Source: a virus. Taken from it: a DNA stretch of 20,658 nt. The translations under genes and the position numbers were made by a program. Of the stretch, positions 13,423 to 20,658 are shown piece after piece. The stretch's first letter is position 1; each line of letters starts with the position of its first letter. The notes beneath the pieces were generated by a model. The model was not told the origin of the DNA. It ran no database searches and saw only the letters and a program-made list of their open reading frames with translations. The stretch is taken from IMG/VR virus record IMGVR_UViG_3300046472_000270, positions 1 through 20,658 of that record. One strand, given 5' to 3'.

Positions 13423-15360
13423 ATGGCAATTAATTTAATTTCTGGCGGAGTAGTTCCAACAGCCTTCCTTATCGGAGACTATGGTCAAGCGCCTGGTGGC
13501 TCTCCTGATTCAGTAGCCACCATAACGCAAGCAGGCGGAAAAGCCGTCTCTGCTGGATTAGAAATCCAATCAGTTCTTGGTGGATTGTTATTGCCTCGCA
13601 TGACAACGACCCAACGTAATGCCTTAAATGCAACGAATGGGTTGATGGTTTACAACACAACCAGCGATACCTTCGATGTCTATCAAGCAGCCGCTTGGAC
13701 TCAAATTACTAATACATTTGATACCGCTCAGTTCATATTAGGTACTGCAAATGCGACATTCCCTAGCGCTCAAAGTTTAGGCGCTCTTACAACAGGGCTT
13801 TTAAAGAATACCGTATCCGTAAGCGTCGGTACATTAAGCAAAGCCGTTGCCGGAACGGATTATTATTCGCCCGGTAATCCCACAACAATCATTGATACAG
13901 GAAGCACCCCAACAACTGACAACCTCTTTGTTGGTACATCTTGCGGTAATATTTCTGCTACTGGAATTCAAAACACGGCCCTTGGTGTCAACTGCTTAAC
14001 CGGAATCACTTCTGGAAATAATAACGTATGCATTGGATATCAAGCCGGAATTTCTATTCTTGGGGTCAGCAATAATGTTTTAATCGGAACGCAAGCGGGG
14101 AAAAATGTTGTTAGTCCTGCAAACGTATTAATTGGTTATCAATCTGGGGAATTAATAGCTAACATCGGTGGTGGAAACGTAGGCGTTGGATATCAATCAT
14201 TGGTATTAGCAACGAGCGCTCTGGATACAGTCGCTATAGGAGGAAGCGCTGGCGCCCTTCAAACAACCTATACTAATTGCACATTTATCGGGGTTGGCAC
14301 TGATGCTTCTGTGAACAATCTTACAAATGCGTCAGCCATTGGGGCTTTTGCGTCTGTCGCCATCAGTAACGCAATGGTGTTGGGGAATAATGTCAATGTG
14401 GGAATAGGAACCTCTTCGCCTTCAGAATTTTTACACGTTTCTGGTGGTAATATTAGAATCGACAGCGCCAACTCCTTAAAGCTTTTTAATGCTGCGAGTA
14501 CTTTTTTCTCTGCCCTTAAGAGCGCTAATGTTGGTTCAAACATTACCTGGACATTACCATTAACAGATTCTGCGAATTATCTGAAATCAGATGGTGCGGG
14601 AACACTTTCTTTTGGAGCCATAACAACCTTAAGCACAGTAAGTGGCGTTGCTCCCTTCTCTGGTGTGATAGCAAACTATGCATCAACCTATACTACTGGA
14701 ACAGCTAGCCAATCAACGACCACCATTACGGGATCTGGCACGACATTTACAGTCGCAATGGTAGGAGGCGTCATTGTATTTGCTAATGGCACTTATGGGT
14801 TCATTACTGCCTTCGGAACTACGACATCGCTTACGGTCGACAGTTCCCAAACTGAAGCGGGTCAGGCCTATACGATTTATTACAACGGTCTTATCTCTGA
14901 CAATCTAGGAAATGCGGGTGCTAACAACTTGTACTTCAACGGAAATGGTATTGCCTCTTATGTTCCAGCACCGCTCAACTACTATGAGACAGCCGTATTA
15001 AGTGGTAACTGGACAGGGCCTGTCACTGTTGCTGGCAATGTGTATCTTACGAGAGTTGGAAACGTTGTCACTGCGAGAATTCAGAAGGTAAGCGGAACGA
15101 GCGGCAGCACTACCATGTGGACGTTTGGTGTTCTCGTTCCGGCAAGATTTTTGCCCACAACAAATGCGAATGGAGATTTATTCTTTCCCTATGTGGCTTC
15201 TTTGAATGCCGTTATATCAATATCGGTCATACGTCTTTACACTCAAACCGCAACGATTGGAACGTTGATCGCAAGTTATGGGTCTAATGATCTTGGTAAT
15301 TTTACTAGCGGCCAAGCATCGGTTATTGAAGAATCTGCGATTTCATGGGTGGTTCAATAA
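13423..15360 (+). CDS. Tail fibre A (paralogue of the next gene)
   Basis: 645 residues. Residues 1-95: anchor module (QAPGGSPDSVAT, LEIQSVLGGLLLPRMTTTQRNAL, NGLMVYNTTSDTFDVYQ). 100-165: fibre linker ending VAGTDYYSPGNP. About 168-325: repeated IGYQ(A/S)G, IGTQAG and AIGGSAGALQ turns and a final AIGAFASVAISNAMVLG, resembling YadA-head or Hep/Hag-like left-handed beta rolls. 326-350: VGIGTSSPSEFLHVSGG, a stalk motif often found in phage fibres. Then SNITWTLPLTDS, a module with GSGTTFTVAMVGG, the conserved YYNGLISDNLGN segment, and a distinct C-terminal tip. AGGA is seven bases upstream. Likely a trimeric host-binding fibre. There is no S74 peptidase-type chaperone end. Confidence 0.75.
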   Translation: MAINLISGGVVPTAFLIGDYGQAPGGSPDSVATITQAGGKAVSAGLEIQSVLGGLLLPRMTTTQRNALNATNGLMVYNTTSDTFDVYQAAAWTQITNTFDTAQFILGTANATFPSAQSLGALTTGLLKNTVSVSVGTLSKAVAGTDYYSPGNPTTIIDTGSTPTTDNLFVGTSCGNISATGIQNTALGVNCLTGITSGNNNVCIGYQAGISILGVSNNVLIGTQAGKNVVSPANVLIGYQSGELIANIGGGNVGVGYQSLVLATSALDTVAIGGSAGALQTTYTNCTFIGVGTDASVNNLTNASAIGAFASVAISNAMVLGNNVNVGIGTSSPSEFLHVSGGNIRIDSANSLKLFNAASTFFSALKSANVGSNITWTLPLTDSANYLKSDGAGTLSFGAITTLSTVSGVAPFSGVIANYASTYTTGTASQSTTTITGSGTTFTVAMVGGVIVFANGTYGFITAFGTTTSLTVDSSQTEAGQAYTIYYNGLISDNLGNAGANNLYFNGNGIASYVPAPLNYYETAVLSGNWTGPVTVAGNVYLTRVGNVVTARIQKVSGTSGSTTMWTFGVLVPARFLPTTNANGDLFFPYVASLNAVISISVIRLYTQTATIGTLIASYGSNDLGNFTSGQASVIEESAISWVVQ

Positions 15361-17321
15361 TGGCTATTAATTTAGTTTCATACGGAATAGAAAATACTGC
15401 GTTCTTAGTTGTTGACGCTGGTCAAGCACCGCGTGGTTCTCCAGATAGTCTTCCAACCCTAACGATTGTAGGCGGAAAACCTGTATCAGCCGCTTTAGAG
15501 ATTCAATCAACGTTAGGCGGGCTATTGATTCCCAGAATGACAACGACTCAAAGAAATGCATTGAATGTCGTTAATGGGTTCATGATTTACAATAAATCAA
15601 CCGATACATTTGATATCTATCAAGCGGGTTCTTGGAGTTCTATTAGTGATGCAGCGCTTGATACTTCTGCTCAGTTCATATTAGCAACCGCGAATGTCTT
15701 ATTTACGAATGCTCAAAGTATTGGAGCGTTGACGACTGGTCTTCTTAAAAATACGGTATCTTTATCTACCGGGACCTTATCGACCGCTGTCGCTGGAACG
15801 GACTATTATTCTCCTGGTAATCCGACTACGATTCTCGACGATCATACTAGGCATAACTTATTCGTTGGAACGTCATGCGGTAATAGCTCGGAGTCTGGGA
15901 ATCAGTGCGTTGGGCTTGGAATCAATACTTTAACCGGATTAACATCTGCTGTTTCAAACGTTGGCATTGGCTATCAGGCTGGTGTTTTTATACATGCCGC
16001 TAGTAATAATGTTTTGCTTGGTACTCAGACGGGAAATCAGAATGTAACATCCACATCTGCAGATCATGTATTTATTGGATATCAAAGCGGAAAGCTCGCT
16101 GGTAGTTCTGCGCTTTTCAGCGTCGGCATAGGATATCAAACTTTTGTATCATCTACATTTCCAAATAGTTGTGTTGCGATAGGATGGAGCGCTGGCGCCC
16201 TCCAAACAAATTATCAACTCTGTACATTTGCCGGGACTGACGCAGATGCTTCAGCTTCTTCATTGACCCATACAACTGCTATCGGAAATGGCGCATCTGT
16301 TGCCATTAGTACTGCGTTAGTGTTAGGCAATGGCTCTATTAACGTAGGGATAGGTACGAGTTCGCCCGCGGAATATCTACACGTTTCTGGTGGTAATATC
16401 CTCATAGATCCAGCGGGCAATAACGGCATCGGTCTGAAATTATATAATGCTGGGAATACCAATTACTCTCAACTAATAAGCGCCGCTGTTGCATCCAATA
16501 TTACCTGGACATTACCCATAGCAGATGCAGCGTTTGCATTACATTCTGATGGATCTGGAACACTTAATTTCCAAACCCCAACATTAGGAACCATTACAGG
16601 ACTTGCCGCATTCTCTGGCGAGATAGCAAATTATGGTTCTAATTATGCCGCTGGGAACGCAAGTCAATCTACAACGACTGTTACCGGCTCAGGTACGACA
16701 TTCACAACAGCAATGGTAGGAGGTTTAATAGTATTCTCAAACGGCTCCTATGGATTCATAACAGCCTTTGGAAGCACAACCTCATTAACCGTCGATACTT
16801 CTCAGACCGTTACCTTGCAATCCTATATCATTTATTACAATGGATTGATATCAGATAACCTTGGGAACGCGGGCGCTAATAATCTTTACTTCTCAGGTAA
16901 TGGTATAGCGTCTTATGTTCCAGCACCATTGAATTATTATGAGACAGTTACTTTAACAGCGAGTTGGACCGGCCCTCGTACAGTAACAAATCAGACTATT
17001 TATTTAACTCGTATTGGTAATGTTGTGACAATGCGTATTTCGGTAGTCGATAATATCGCCGCCAATGCGACTGCTCCCTGGGTTTTTGGTTCTGTTATAC
17101 CCGCAAGATTTATACCAGCCAATCCGATTGGGGATTTGTATATGGTATATAACTCTGTTTCTACCGGCTTCAATAGATTAAGCATTATGACGATAAATTT
17201 TGTTACAGGTCCTGTCGGAACGATTACCGCTTATACGGGGAATACGGGCCTTGCTAGTTTTCAGAGTGGCGATAACCCTATCAAGATAGATGAATATGGA
17301 ATTTCATGGACGTTAGGATAA
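15360..17321 (+). CDS. Tail fibre B (paralogue of the previous gene)
   Basis: 654 residues from ATG 15360, which overlaps the previous stop (TAATG). An upstream in-frame ATG (15345) lies inside the preceding gene and would add MGGSI before MAINL; alignment with fibre A, which begins MAINL, favours 15360. The same domain order follows: anchor module with LEIQSTLGGLLIPRMTTTQRNAL, linker VAGTDYYSPGNP, beta-roll turns (IGYQAG, LGTQTG, IGYQSG, AIGWSAGALQ, AIGNGASVAISTALVLG), VGIGTSSPAEYLHVSGG, SNITWTLPIADA, GSGTTFTTAMVGG and YYNGLISDNLGN. The C-terminal 110 residues differ most (WTGPRTVTNQTIYLTRIGN...GISWTLG). With fibre A it could form a mixed or alternative receptor-binding set. Tip divergence versus core conservation fits change of receptor specificity. 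Confidence 0.75.
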   Translation: MAINLVSYGIENTAFLVVDAGQAPRGSPDSLPTLTIVGGKPVSAALEIQSTLGGLLIPRMTTTQRNALNVVNGFMIYNKSTDTFDIYQAGSWSSISDAALDTSAQFILATANVLFTNAQSIGALTTGLLKNTVSLSTGTLSTAVAGTDYYSPGNPTTILDDHTRHNLFVGTSCGNSSESGNQCVGLGINTLTGLTSAVSNVGIGYQAGVFIHAASNNVLLGTQTGNQNVTSTSADHVFIGYQSGKLAGSSALFSVGIGYQTFVSSTFPNSCVAIGWSAGALQTNYQLCTFAGTDADASASSLTHTTAIGNGASVAISTALVLGNGSINVGIGTSSPAEYLHVSGGNILIDPAGNNGIGLKLYNAGNTNYSQLISAAVASNITWTLPIADAAFALHSDGSGTLNFQTPTLGTITGLAAFSGEIANYGSNYAAGNASQSTTTVTGSGTTFTTAMVGGLIVFSNGSYGFITAFGSTTSLTVDTSQTVTLQSYIIYYNGLISDNLGNAGANNLYFSGNGIASYVPAPLNYYETVTLTASWTGPRTVTNQTIYLTRIGNVVTMRISVVDNIAANATAPWVFGSVIPARFIPANPIGDLYMVYNSVSTGFNRLSIMTINFVTGPVGTITAYTGNTGLASFQSGDNPIKIDEYGISWTLG

Positions 17322-17325
17322 GTAT

Positions 17326-17970
17326 ATGGTAATGACATATAACTCGTTAGTTCAGCAGGTTCAAGATGAGCTTGATAGATACGATACGCTATTTGTATCC
17401 TACATTCCTAATTTGATTTATCAAGCAACAGACCGAATCAATGCCGATTTAAAAAATATTGGATTGGAACAATATGTCACCGGTACTTTTATTGCTAATG
17501 CTATTAACGGGGGTTCTGTTATTCCAAAGCCTGCTAGATGGAGAAGAACCATAACTTTTAATTATGGAACAGGTGTTGGAAATAATGTTGTCACTCCCAT
17601 ACTGCTTAGAACGTATGAGTTTTGTCGTAATTATTCACCGAATGCATCCGTATCAGCCCCACCCCTTTATTATGCAGATTATGGGTTTTACAACTATTTA
17701 ATTGTGCCAACACCAGACCAGGCTTATCCATTTGAATTGGCCTATTTAGAAGTCCCGGAGACTATCACAGCGAATGTTCAAACCAACTGGATTACGAACT
17801 ATGCACCGAGTCTTTATTTGTATGCAGTGTTATTAGAGGCGGTTATTTATTTGAACTTTCCAGAGCGTATCCCTTCAATGCAAGCTGAATACGAGAAACG
17901 ATTGGCTCCATTAGCGGCTCAAGACCAGGAAAGAAAGCTCGACCGCGAAACCAGTATAAGGGCGGATTAG
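17326..17970 (+). CDS. Second adaptor or tail-nozzle-like structural protein
   Basis: 214 residues, with AGGA seven bases before ATG 17326. The N-terminal helices (TYNSLVQQVQDELDRYD, FVSYIPNLIYQATDRINADL) match the start of phage adaptor proteins of the kind MTYxxLV..V...L.....IP.fI..AE.RI. A beta centre follows with IPKPARWRRTITFNYG and APPLYYADYGFYNYLIVPTPDQAYPFELAYLEVP, then a C-terminal helix pair (PSLYLYAVLLEAVIYLN, MQAEYEKRLAPLA). Role: connects portal ring and tail, or forms the tail tube base. Two adaptor-type genes (this and 11592) are separated here by the fibre genes. Function is from pattern recall; the exact ring it forms is uncertain. Confidence 0.65.
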   Translation: MVMTYNSLVQQVQDELDRYDTLFVSYIPNLIYQATDRINADLKNIGLEQYVTGTFIANAINGGSVIPKPARWRRTITFNYGTGVGNNVVTPILLRTYEFCRNYSPNASVSAPPLYYADYGFYNYLIVPTPDQAYPFELAYLEVPETITANVQTNWITNYAPSLYLYAVLLEAVIYLNFPERIPSMQAEYEKRLAPLAAQDQERKLDRETSIRAD

Positions 17971-17971
17971 T

Positions 17972-19507
17972 ATGTCGACTCCTCAAGATAAAGTCTTTGC
18001 TCTTCACTTCGCCCCTGGGATACAGAGGGATGGTACGGGATTTTCCAGTCAATATTGGACGGATGGACAATGGGTTCGGTTCTGGGCAGATGGTAGTGGG
18101 GTCCCAAAACCAAGGAAAATGGGAGGATATGCTCAGTTAACAACGATTGATAATATTGCTCGTGGTAGCTATGTTCAGCCTAATCCGCCTAATTTTAATG
18201 TTTATATTGGTGACCAGGATGAGTTGTTTTATATCCCGATAGATCAGTTCGGAACCGCCCTCGGTCCAGAAGTGGGCAGAACTCCTGCCTTATATATCCC
18301 TAATGTCAATAATGATTGGCAGTTTGATACCATGTATTCAACCATTAATAATTCCAGCATATTAGTAGCTTTTGCTGCCCCAAATCTCGCTTCTGTTGCA
18401 AGCAATGTGGATGCAGCAGTTTATTACGGAGATTCTCTTGCTAATACGCCTCTCATTCCAACCGGATTTAATGTATCAGGGGGTATAGTCGTATTGTCTC
18501 CATTTTTAGTGATGTATGGAAATGATGGGAATATTATAGTATCGAATCCTAACGATCCAACCACTGAATTCTTCACCGCCAGAGTCACAAACTCTAAAAT
18601 TGTCTTTGGATTGCCAGTTAGAGCCGGTAACTCAAGCCCCGCCGGTCTATTTTGGAGCTTAGATAGCCTTATCCGTATGACTTTCGTGGGGGGAACTGAG
18701 ATATTCAATTTTGATACCGTAACCGCAGAAAGCTCTATTCTCTCTAGCAGAGGAATTATTGAATACGATAATGAATACTTTTGGGCAGGGATTGATCGAT
18801 TCTTATTTTATAATGGTGTGGTTCAAGAATTACCCAATGATAAATCCTTAGACTTTTTCTTTGCAAATGTGAATTATGCACAACGTCAAAAAGTATGGGC
18901 AACAAAAGTAACGAGCGCTGGTGAGATTTGGTGGTTTTTCCCAACCGGTAATAACGTAGAGTGCAATCATGCGGTTATCTATAATAGACGTCTTAAGTGT
19001 TGGTATGACACAGCGATTAATAGAAGTGATGGTTATTTTGACCAAACCTTTGCAAGTCCTATCTGGACCGATAATGTGGCATCAGGGGGTGAATATCCTG
19101 TTTGGATCCACGAAACCGGTGTAGACCAAAACGTCGGAAACGTCCTAACCGCCATCGATTCCTTCATTCAAAGCGGAGATATCGCCTATTGCGCTAATGG
19201 CCCCGGCGGTCAACGCATCGGCCTTGATAGATGGGTCTATCTGACCCGAGTCGAACCCGACTTCCTCCAAGATGAGAACTTAACTTTAACAGTGACAGGC
19301 CGAGATTATGCAATCTCAAATCCCGCTGTTTCTACTCAGAATCCCTATGTAATTACACCTACAACAGTCAAGGTAGATATGAGAGAGCAGGCTCGAGAGA
19401 TGAGGCTTAAGTTTGAGAGTAATGCCATTGGTGGCGATTACTTTATGGGACAAGTGCTTTTGGTAGCAAGGATTGGGGATGGTAGACAAAGTGGTACAAG
19501 TCCTTAG
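17972..19507 (+). CDS. P22 gp10-like tail hub / DNA-stabilisation protein
   Basis: 511 residues, start one base after the previous stop, with AAGGG about 10 bases upstream. Almost wholly beta: repeated aromatic strands such as WTDGQWVRFWADG, KPRKMGGYAQL, VYIGDQDELFYIPI, LFWSLDSLIRMTFVGG, TEIFNFDTV, SSILSSRGIIEYDNEYFWA, DRFLFYNG and WATKVTSAGEIWWFFPTG. Residues about 219-283 carry the typical patch of P22 gp10-like proteins and related podovirus nozzle proteins, which seal the head after DNA packaging. The N-terminus (FAPGIQRDGTGFSSQYWTDG) is also typical of this group. The stop is followed at once by a perfect hairpin. Family membership is fairly secure by eye; the exact function is inferred from P22. 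Confidence 0.72.
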   Translation: MSTPQDKVFALHFAPGIQRDGTGFSSQYWTDGQWVRFWADGSGVPKPRKMGGYAQLTTIDNIARGSYVQPNPPNFNVYIGDQDELFYIPIDQFGTALGPEVGRTPALYIPNVNNDWQFDTMYSTINNSSILVAFAAPNLASVASNVDAAVYYGDSLANTPLIPTGFNVSGGIVVLSPFLVMYGNDGNIIVSNPNDPTTEFFTARVTNSKIVFGLPVRAGNSSPAGLFWSLDSLIRMTFVGGTEIFNFDTVTAESSILSSRGIIEYDNEYFWAGIDRFLFYNGVVQELPNDKSLDFFFANVNYAQRQKVWATKVTSAGEIWWFFPTGNNVECNHAVIYNRRLKCWYDTAINRSDGYFDQTFASPIWTDNVASGGEYPVWIHETGVDQNVGNVLTAIDSFIQSGDIAYCANGPGGQRIGLDRWVYLTRVEPDFLQDENLTLTVTGRDYAISNPAVSTQNPYVITPTTVKVDMREQAREMRLKFESNAIGGDYFMGQVLLVARIGDGRQSGTSP

Positions 19508-19508
19508 C

Positions 19509-19533
19509 AACTGCCGAGGATTACTCGGCAGTT
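19509..19533 (+). repeat. Perfect 10-bp hairpin after the gp10-like gene, no T-run
   Basis: AACTGCCGAG (19509-19518) pairs perfectly with CTCGGCAGTT (19524-19533) around GATTA. It begins two bases after the stop. As at 8501-8529, no T tract follows, so an mRNA-processing or stability element is more likely than a rho-independent terminator. Confidence 0.7.
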
Positions 19534-19549
19534 CAATTGGTGTACATCA

Positions 19550-19777
19550 ATGGTAATTCCATTAGATATTCCACTACAAAAATGGGCTGATTCGTTAGTC
19601 ATAGATTTTCCTAACGATAACATACCATTGCTGTATAATGAATCGAATTGGAGAACGTGGGGGAATTTTTTAGTAGAGGAAAACAGTTTTTTATCGAATT
19701 ACGCGCCGTCGACTAAGAGCTTTCGGGATTGGAAGCAATGGGCGATGGCGGTCTTCTTAACAATGGCGAACTTTTAA
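19550..19777 (+). CDS. Small Trp-rich phage protein
   Basis: 75 residues with five Trp in three W-rich pieces (QKWADSL, NWRTWGNF, DWKQWAMA) and a short hydrophobic end (AVFLTMANF). The pattern, Leu/Ile-Pro-Leu plus W..WA plus F.dW..WA, resembles small uncharacterised proteins encoded next to podovirus tail genes. No good Shine-Dalgarno is seen upstream of ATG 19550. The downstream gene starts 12 bases after the stop. Function unknown; it may assist ejection-protein assembly given its position. Confidence 0.62.
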   Translation: MVIPLDIPLQKWADSLVIDFPNDNIPLLYNESNWRTWGNFLVEENSFLSNYAPSTKSFRDWKQWAMAVFLTMANF

Positions 19778-19789
19778 AAGGAACTTAAT

Positions 19790-20658
19790 ATGTCATGGTT
19801 ATCTGATATTTTCAGTCCAATCGGCGACGCACTATCTACTGTTGGTAACGGCATTTGGTCCGGCATTAAAGATGTTGGGCAGGCGTTTGCGCCTGCGATG
19901 GGCACTATAGGCGGTCTTGCGGGGACAGCTTTAGGCGGTCCAGCGGGAGGTATGTTGGGAGGGTCCCTCGGCAACATGGTCGGAGGCCTCTTCGGTGGTG
20001 GAGGAGGAGGTGGCGGCGGAGGACAGCAGCAACAACAACAACAAAGTATGCCCCAGTTTGGTCAGCAAATGGGTGGTGGCTTTGGTAATTGGATGCAAAA
20101 CCAAATGAACCCCTATATGCAAGGAATGGGAGGAAATACACCTTTTAACCAAATGGCACCTCAGTTTGGGCAGAACATGGGTCAACAATTTGGTAATTGG
20201 ATGAACAATCAATTATCACCTTACTTTGGCAATATGGATTTAGGGAATAGATTTGGTGGATATGGACAGCAAGCTGGAAATTGGTTTAACAATCAATTTG
20301 AAAATGCTCTTCCTCAGTCTATGCAAGGAATGGGATATTCCTCACCCAGTAGTGTATTTAGAGATGTAGGTGAAAGGGGTGGTCGATATATGGGTGGTGG
20401 CGAAGGCTATATACCTGTAGCACCACAAGCACCTCAAGCGCCTGAATTCACGCAAGGTGGCTATTATGGGATTCCACAAGCTCCGCAAGCACCAGAAGCT
20501 CCCAACTTCCCACGAGGTGGTTACTACGGTCGTTCTGGCCAATCAGATATGGGTCCTCCCCCTAGCTATGAACAAGCAGTGAATGATTATGCTAGACAAT
20601 ATGGTCGTTCTGGGCCTGCTGTTCCTAGAGCACCAGAAGCGCCACAAGCCCCTGAGTT
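19790..20658 (+). CDS. Gly/Gln/Pro-rich protein, truncated by window end; candidate ejection protein
   Basis: ATG 19790 with AAGGAA (19778-19783) six bases upstream. The frame stays open for 289 codons to the window edge. Residues 1-37: amphipathic helix (MSWLSDIFSPIGDALSTVG). 38-67: glycine-zipper-like run (GTIGGLAGTALGGPAGG, MLGGSLGNMVGG) able to insert in membrane. 69-78: ten Gly; 79-85: seven Gln. Then three related units about 30-40 residues long with FGNWMxNQ or AGNWFNNQ, and from about residue 215 Pro/Ala/Gln repeats (PQAPQAPE) separated by GGYYG, with one PPPSYEQ. P22-like phages put DNA-ejection proteins here, and glycine-rich membrane-active starts suit that role. This is inference; a structural glue protein is possible. 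Missing end prevents length comparison. Confidence 0.65.
   Translation, partial: MSWLSDIFSPIGDALSTVGNGIWSGIKDVGQAFAPAMGTIGGLAGTALGGPAGGMLGGSLGNMVGGLFGGGGGGGGGGQQQQQQQSMPQFGQQMGGGFGNWMQNQMNPYMQGMGGNTPFNQMAPQFGQNMGQQFGNWMNNQLSPYFGNMDLGNRFGGYGQQAGNWFNNQFENALPQSMQGMGYSSPSSVFRDVGERGGRYMGGGEGYIPVAPQAPQAPEFTQGGYYGIPQAPQAPEAPNFPRGGYYGRSGQSDMGPPPSYEQAVNDYARQYGRSGPAVPRAPEAPQAPE

Noticed and set aside
15345-15359. Upstream ATG extending fibre B by five residues
   Set aside because: It lies in the 3' end of fibre A, and the paralogue begins MAINL, matching ATG 15360.
13423-17321. Diversity-generating retroelement acting on the fibres
   Set aside because: No reverse transcriptase or template repeat is in the window, and differences between the paralogues are mostly synonymous rather than adenine-directed.
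14398-17321. Peptidase S74 intramolecular chaperone at the fibre ends
   Set aside because: VGIGTSSP...LHV stalk motifs often precede S74 domains, but both fibres end in short beta tips without the expected helical chaperone region.
1-20658. CRISPR arrays, tRNA genes, insertion sequences, integrase or defence genes
   Set aside because: No regular spaced repeats, cloverleaf, transposase-like or nuclease/toxin-like coding sequence was seen on either strand.

Overview
The window carries virion-assembly genes of a tailed phage, or a prophage of one, with a P22-like (short-tailed, podovirus-type) layout. Every gene I can support lies on the + strand. Genes are packed with 0-60 base gaps or TAATG/ATGA overlaps, most have clear AGGAG-type ribosome binding sites, and TAA, TGA and TAG are all used as stops, so there is no sign of stop-codon recoding. 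Base composition leans AT. I see no terminase, integrase, lysis, replication or host gene, so neither lifestyle nor host can be fixed; the Shine-Dalgarno sites only say the host is a bacterium.

Bases 1-542 hold no convincing gene: degenerate TTANNG units at the edge, one strong rho-independent terminator and two further inverted repeats. Block 1 (543-6638) encodes a large portal, a remarkable Gly/Lys/His-rich repeat protein, a small helical protein, a GroES-like co-chaperonin domain protein, a scaffold-like coiled-coil protein and a conserved-looking hypothetical. It ends in a terminator (6646-6682). A promoter-like sequence overlaps that terminator and is followed by a leader of about 170 bases that looks structured.

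Block 2 (6868-8495) is a decoration-type structural protein and the HK97-fold major capsid protein. Matching 14-base hairpins (GGGC-AGTGAN-GCCC) precede both genes. A U-less perfect hairpin follows the capsid gene.

Block 3 (8560-19507) mixes head-completion and receptor-contact genes: a fibre with three exact-length 87-residue repeats, a small coiled coil, a beta-rich structural protein, a small basic protein with the AEGG motif, a gp4-like adaptor with an apparent discoidin (F5/8 type C) insertion, two small structural proteins, two tandem paralogous 645- and 654-residue fibres, a second adaptor/nozzle-like protein and a P22 gp10-like beta-rich tail protein. Block 4 (19550 to the end) has a small Trp-rich protein and a truncated Gly/Gln/Pro-rich protein with a glycine-zipper stretch, in the position where P22-like phages keep DNA-ejection proteins.

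Taken together, portal, scaffold and capsid proteins would build the procapsid, the GroES-like protein could assist folding with host GroEL, the adaptor and gp10-like proteins would close the portal after packaging, and the fibres would give host contact. The most unusual points are the GroES-like plus AEGG-repeat cassette between portal and scaffold, the paired capsid-leader hairpins, the discoidin insertion in the adaptor, and a family of virion proteins sharing one N-terminal anchor module. All assignments come from reading the sequence; no database search was run.
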